NCBI GenBank assembly: GCA_963745755.1
Contig: CAVUYP010000001.1
Span: 310,001-374,000 of the forward strand
DNA length: 64,000 nucleotides
From: RHKX01 sp963745755
GTDB lineage: Bacteria > Actinomycetota > Thermoleophilia > Solirubrobacterales > 70-9
Direction: 5' to 3'
Shown: positions 61,241-64,000 of the stretch, one piece after another
How positions within the stretch are numbered: position 1 is the stretch's first letter
How the letters are laid out: every line of letters begins with the position of its first letter
Position numbers and translations under genes: made by a program
Notes under the pieces: generated by a model
The model's database searches: none
Told to the model about the DNA's origin: nothing
The model's input: the letters and a program-made list of their open reading frames with translations, nothing else

Positions 61241-62128
61241 ATGCCCGAGCGAGCCACATTCCGCCTCAAGACCGGTCTCGCCGAGATGCTCAAGGGCGGC
61301 GTGATCATGGACGTCACCGACGCCGAGCAGGCCCGCCTCGCCGAGGCCTCCGGTGCCTGCGCGGTGATGGCGCTCGAGCGCGTCCCCGCCGACATCCGCC
61401 GCGACGGCGGCGTCGCCCGGATGTCGAATCCGCGGATGATCGAGGAGATCAAGGCCGCGGTGACGATTCCGGTGATGGCGAAGGCGCGGATCGGCCACTT
61501 CGCCGAGGCCCAGGTCCTGCAGGCGCTCGAGGTCGACTACATCGACGAGTCCGAGGTGCTGACCCCCGCCGACGAGGCCCACCACATCGACAAGTTCGCC
61601 TTCGAGGTGCCGTTCGTCTGCGGCGCCACCAACCTCGGCGAGGCGCTGCGGCGGATCGGCGAGGGAGCGGCGATGATCCGCTCCAAGGGTGAGGCCGGTA
61701 CCGGCAACATCGTCGAGGCGGTCCGCCACCTGCGCGAGATCGTCGGCGGCATCCGCCGGCTCTCCTCGCTCGACGCGATGGAGCTCGCCGCCGAGGCGAA
61801 GGAGCTGCGGGCGCCGCTCGAGGTCGTCCGCGAGGTCGCCGAGCGCGGCCGGCTGCCGGTGCCGATGTTCTGCGCGGGCGGGATCGCGACCCCGGCCGAC
61901 GCATCGCTGACGATGCAGCTCGGCGCCGAGGGCAACTTCGTCGGCTCGGGGATCTTCAAGTCCGCGGAGCCGGAGCGGACGGCCAAGGCCGTCGTCGAGG
62001 CGACCACCCACTTCAGAGATCCGGAGCGCGTCCTGGCTGCCTCCGCCGACCTCGGCGATCCGATGCGCGGCGACGACATCGCCGAGCTCGCGGCCGAGGG
62101 CGAGTTGCTGCAGCAGCGCGGCTGGTAG
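61241..62128 (+). CDS. pdxS: Pyridoxal 5'-phosphate synthase subunit PdxS
   Basis: A 295-residue (beta/alpha)8 barrel that makes PLP from ribose 5-phosphate, glyceraldehyde 3-phosphate and ammonia. Conserved pieces are FRLKTGLAEMLKGGVIMDVT, PVMAKARIGHFAEAQ with the catalytic Lys, YIDESEVLTPADE with the Lys-bearing strand nearby, and RSKGEAGTGNIVEAVRHLR. The stop overlaps the pdxT start by 1 bp. Cytoplasmic; works with PdxT as a 24-mer. Confidence 0.95.
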   Translation: MPERATFRLKTGLAEMLKGGVIMDVTDAEQARLAEASGACAVMALERVPADIRRDGGVARMSNPRMIEEIKAAVTIPVMAKARIGHFAEAQVLQALEVDYIDESEVLTPADEAHHIDKFAFEVPFVCGATNLGEALRRIGEGAAMIRSKGEAGTGNIVEAVRHLREIVGGIRRLSSLDAMELAAEAKELRAPLEVVREVAERGRLPVPMFCAGGIATPADASLTMQLGAEGNFVGSGIFKSAEPERTAKAVVEATTHFRDPERVLAASADLGDPMRGDDIAELAAEGELLQQRGW

Positions 62129-62743
62129 TGCCGGCCGGGCCCGCCGAGCGCCTCCGGGTCGGCGTCCTGGCCAGCCAGGGCGACTTCGCCGCGCACCTGC
62201 GCGTCCTCGCCGAGCTCGGCGCCGACGGCCGCGCGGTTCGCACGGCCGCCGACCTCGCCGACCTCGACGCGCTCGTCATCCCCGGGCGGCGAGAGCACGA
62301 CGATCAGCAAGGCGATCGAGCGCGACGGCCTCGAGCCGGCGATCCGCGCCCACTTCGAGGCCGGCCGGCCGATCCTCGGCACCTGCGCCGGGATGATCGT
62401 CTGCGACCGCGAGCACCTCGGCCTGATCGACGCCCTGGCGAGGCGCAACGCCTTCGGCCGCCAGCTGCAGAGCTTCGAGGCCGACCTCGAGTTCGAGCCG
62501 GCGTCGGGGATCGGCCCGGAGCCGATCCGGGCGGCGTTCATCCGCGCTCCCTGGATCGAGGCGCACGGCGACGGCGTCGAGGTGCTGGCGAGCTGGGAGG
62601 AGCACCCGGTGGCGATCCGCGAGGGCAACGTCCTCGTCTGCTCCTTCCATCCGGAGCTGACCGGCGACTCGCGGGTGCACGCACTGTTGATGGCGATGGC
62701 GACGGCGGCGCGGGAGCGCGTCGCGGAGGAGGCGACGGGATGA
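62128..62743 (+). CDS. pdxT: Pyridoxal 5'-phosphate synthase glutaminase subunit PdxT, one frameshift
   Basis: From GTG 62128 the frame encodes LRVGVLASQGDFAAHLRVLA and reaches LVIPG, where one extra C in a run at 62280-62283 breaks the GGEST motif. The next frame carries the rest: GTCAGM with the catalytic Cys, and CSFHPELTGDSRVH with the His-Glu pair. A normal PdxT of about 200 residues results if one C is removed. Its stop overlaps the peptidase start by 4 bp (ATGA). Sequence error is likely because pdxT is essential for this route. Confidence 0.85.
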
Positions 62744-63843
62744 AGGATCCGAGGATCGATGGGCTGGCGCGGGTGATCGTCAACTACTCACTCGAGCTGA
62801 GCGAGGGGCAGACCTTCTTCATCTCCAGCGGCGCGATCGCCGAGCCGCTCGTGCAGGCGCTCTACGAGGAGGCGCTGCGGGCCGGCGCCAATCCGGTTCT
62901 CGACCTCTCCCTGGAGGGCACCCAGTCGGCGTTCTTCGAGCTCGCGAGCGATGCCCAGATCGACTGGATCTCGCCGCCGCAGCGCTGGGCGTTCGCCGAG
63001 GCCGACGCCCGGATGCGGATCCTCGCCGACACCAACGTCCGCGAGCTCTCCGGCGTCCCGCCCGCGAAGCAGACGCGCCGCCAGAAGGCGATGCACCCCT
63101 ACATGCAGAAGATGATGGAGCGCAGCGCCTCCGGCGAGCTGCGCTGGAACGTGACCCTGTTCCCGACCAACGCCTACGCGGCCGAGGCGGGCATGAGCCT
63201 GCGCGAGTACGAGGATTTCTACTACCGGGCCTGCCTCTGCGACCAGCCGGATCCGGTCGCCGCCTGGGAGCAGGCCGCCGCCGAGACCTACCGGCTCGCC
63301 GAGTGGATCGAGGGACGCGAGGAGGTCCACATCGAGGGCCCCGGCACCGACCTGAGGCTGAACGTCTCCGGCCGTCACTTCAAGCCCGCCGACGGCAAGT
63401 ACAACATGCCGGACGGGGAGTTCTTCACCGGCCCGGTCGAGGACTCCGCCGAGGGCGAGATCAGCTTCCACCTGCCGGCGACCTACGCCGGCCGCGAGGT
63501 CGCCGGCGTCCACTTCCGCTTCGCGGGCGGCAAGGTCGTCGACGCCGGCGCCGACCGCGGCGAGGAGTTCCTGATCGAGATGCTCGACACCGACGAGGGC
63601 GCCCGCCGCCTCGGCGAGCTCGGCATCGGCACCAACTTCGGCATCGCCGCCGGCACCGGCGAGATCCTCCTCGACGAGAAGATCGGCGGCACCGTCCACC
63701 TCGCCGTCGGCGAGAGCTATCCGGAGACCGGCGGCGTCAACCACTCGGCGATCCACTGGGACATGATCTGCGACCTCCGCAGGGGCGGCAGCATCACCGT
63801 CGACGGCGAGCTGCTCCAGCAGGACGGCAAGTTCGTGGTGTAG
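62740..63843 (+). CDS. M29-family aminopeptidase
   Basis: A 367-residue metallopeptidase of the AmpS / thermophilic aminopeptidase family. The N-terminal ARVIVNYSLELSEGQTFFIS and the C-terminal metal-site region (GTNFGIAAGTGEILLDEKIG, HLAVGESYPETGGVNHSAIH, then WDMICDLR) carry the conserved Glu, His and Asp ligands. It removes N-terminal residues from peptides. ATG 62740 overlaps the pdxT stop. Probably cytoplasmic. Confidence 0.9.
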   Translation: MKDPRIDGLARVIVNYSLELSEGQTFFISSGAIAEPLVQALYEEALRAGANPVLDLSLEGTQSAFFELASDAQIDWISPPQRWAFAEADARMRILADTNVRELSGVPPAKQTRRQKAMHPYMQKMMERSASGELRWNVTLFPTNAYAAEAGMSLREYEDFYYRACLCDQPDPVAAWEQAAAETYRLAEWIEGREEVHIEGPGTDLRLNVSGRHFKPADGKYNMPDGEFFTGPVEDSAEGEISFHLPATYAGREVAGVHFRFAGGKVVDAGADRGEEFLIEMLDTDEGARRLGELGIGTNFGIAAGTGEILLDEKIGGTVHLAVGESYPETGGVNHSAIHWDMICDLRRGGSITVDGELLQQDGKFVV

Positions 63844-63849
63844 ATCACC

Positions 63850-63977
63850 CCGGCGGAATGCTCCGCTGCGCGTCCGCTTCCGCCGGTCGGCGCGGTGAAC
63901 GGGACGGGAGATAACTCCGGGGAGATCCTCCGCTTCGCGTCCGGTCTCCCCGGCCGGCGCGGTGAACGGGACGGGAG
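63850..63977 (+). repeat. Tandem 61-nt hairpin units with compensatory changes
   Basis: Unit 1 (63850-63910) and unit 2 (63917-63977) each begin with a 9-bp hairpin: CCGGCGGAA/TTCCGCCGG and CCGGGGAGA/TCTCCCCGG, both with a 19-nt loop of nearly the same sequence. A shared 23-nt tail ends in GAACGGGACGGGAG. Three base pairs of the stem have changed on both sides, preserving pairing. A possible start codon (ATG 63981) follows unit 2 and the sequence runs off the window. Could be a leader RNA, a REP-type element or twin terminators. Confidence 0.6.
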
Positions 63978-64000
63978 GACATGTGTGTTGGGCCCAGCCG

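Noticed and set aside
63850..63977. Known tandem riboswitch (glycine or guanidine-II type)
   Set aside because: Neither the glycine core nor the ACGR loops of guanidine-II are present, so I do not assign a ligand.
1..64000. CRISPR array
   Set aside because: No series of regularly spaced direct repeats with spacers was seen, and no cas gene.

Overview
This 64 kb window is a high-GC chromosomal segment of an actinobacterium, most likely from the class Thermoleophilia (Solirubrobacterales or a relative). The evidence is GTG and TTG starts, many 4-bp stop/start overlaps (GTGA, ATGA), type-I hairpin terminators without a T tract, and several secreted protein types that I associate with that class: exported proteins opening with a TYANVMATLAVF-type or PSPAMIVAFVAL-type signal, YWTD-like propellers with IGRANLDG repeats, and the C-x6-C ending of the esterase at 52307. 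The assignment is by inference; there is no rRNA or other marker here. Three conserved genes (GH15 hydrolase, UnbV-domain lipoprotein, pdxT) each carry one isolated frameshift, which looks more like assembly error than decay.

Region 1 (1-11 kb) is accessory DNA. It has two broken tyrosine recombinases on either side of an intact tRNA with a CAT anticodon, two copies of the 3' half of a tRNA-Arg (3716 and 10565) enclosing about 6.8 kb, and a 5' half of a tRNA-Val (10250). It also holds a secreted TIM-barrel hydrolase, a FUSC-type membrane protein, a large LuxR-type ATPase regulator and a YWTD-like secreted propeller.

Region 2 (11.2-24.6 kb) is a coherent sugar-oxidation and respiration block: gluconokinase, a 2-hydroxyacid (probably 2-ketogluconate) dehydrogenase, glucose-6-phosphate dehydrogenase, a GH15 glucoamylase/trehalase-like enzyme, a GMC oxidoreductase with a four-cysteine cluster, a DUF389 membrane protein, type-II NADH dehydrogenase, aldose-1-epimerase, a metal-dependent cyclase-family hydrolase and cytochrome bd oxidase (cydAB).

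Region 3 (24.6-30.8 kb) is again accessory and decayed: an amber-interrupted zinc-ribbon gene and a fragment of a second copy, a truncated class III cyclase, a frameshifted SnoaL-like gene, a second YWTD propeller, several small secreted proteins, and a tRNA-like sequence lacking a D-arm at 30680-30733, next to a 23-bp repeat also found beside the tRNA at 1 kb.

Region 4 (30.8-64 kb) is ordinary chromosome. It includes secreted proteins and hydrolases, a GH65 phosphorylase with beta-phosphoglucomutase, a Rieske protein, an UnbV/ASPIC lipoprotein, a Pit phosphate transporter with its DUF47 partner, a cupredoxin, a ZIP transporter with a possible metalloregulator operator, a carotenoid oxygenase, a sugar porter, an M3 oligopeptidase, a RpiR-type regulator, PLP synthase (pdxST) and an M29 aminopeptidase. 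At the right edge are two tandem 61-nt units that fold into the same hairpin with three compensatory base-pair changes; this is the most intriguing non-coding signal in the window.
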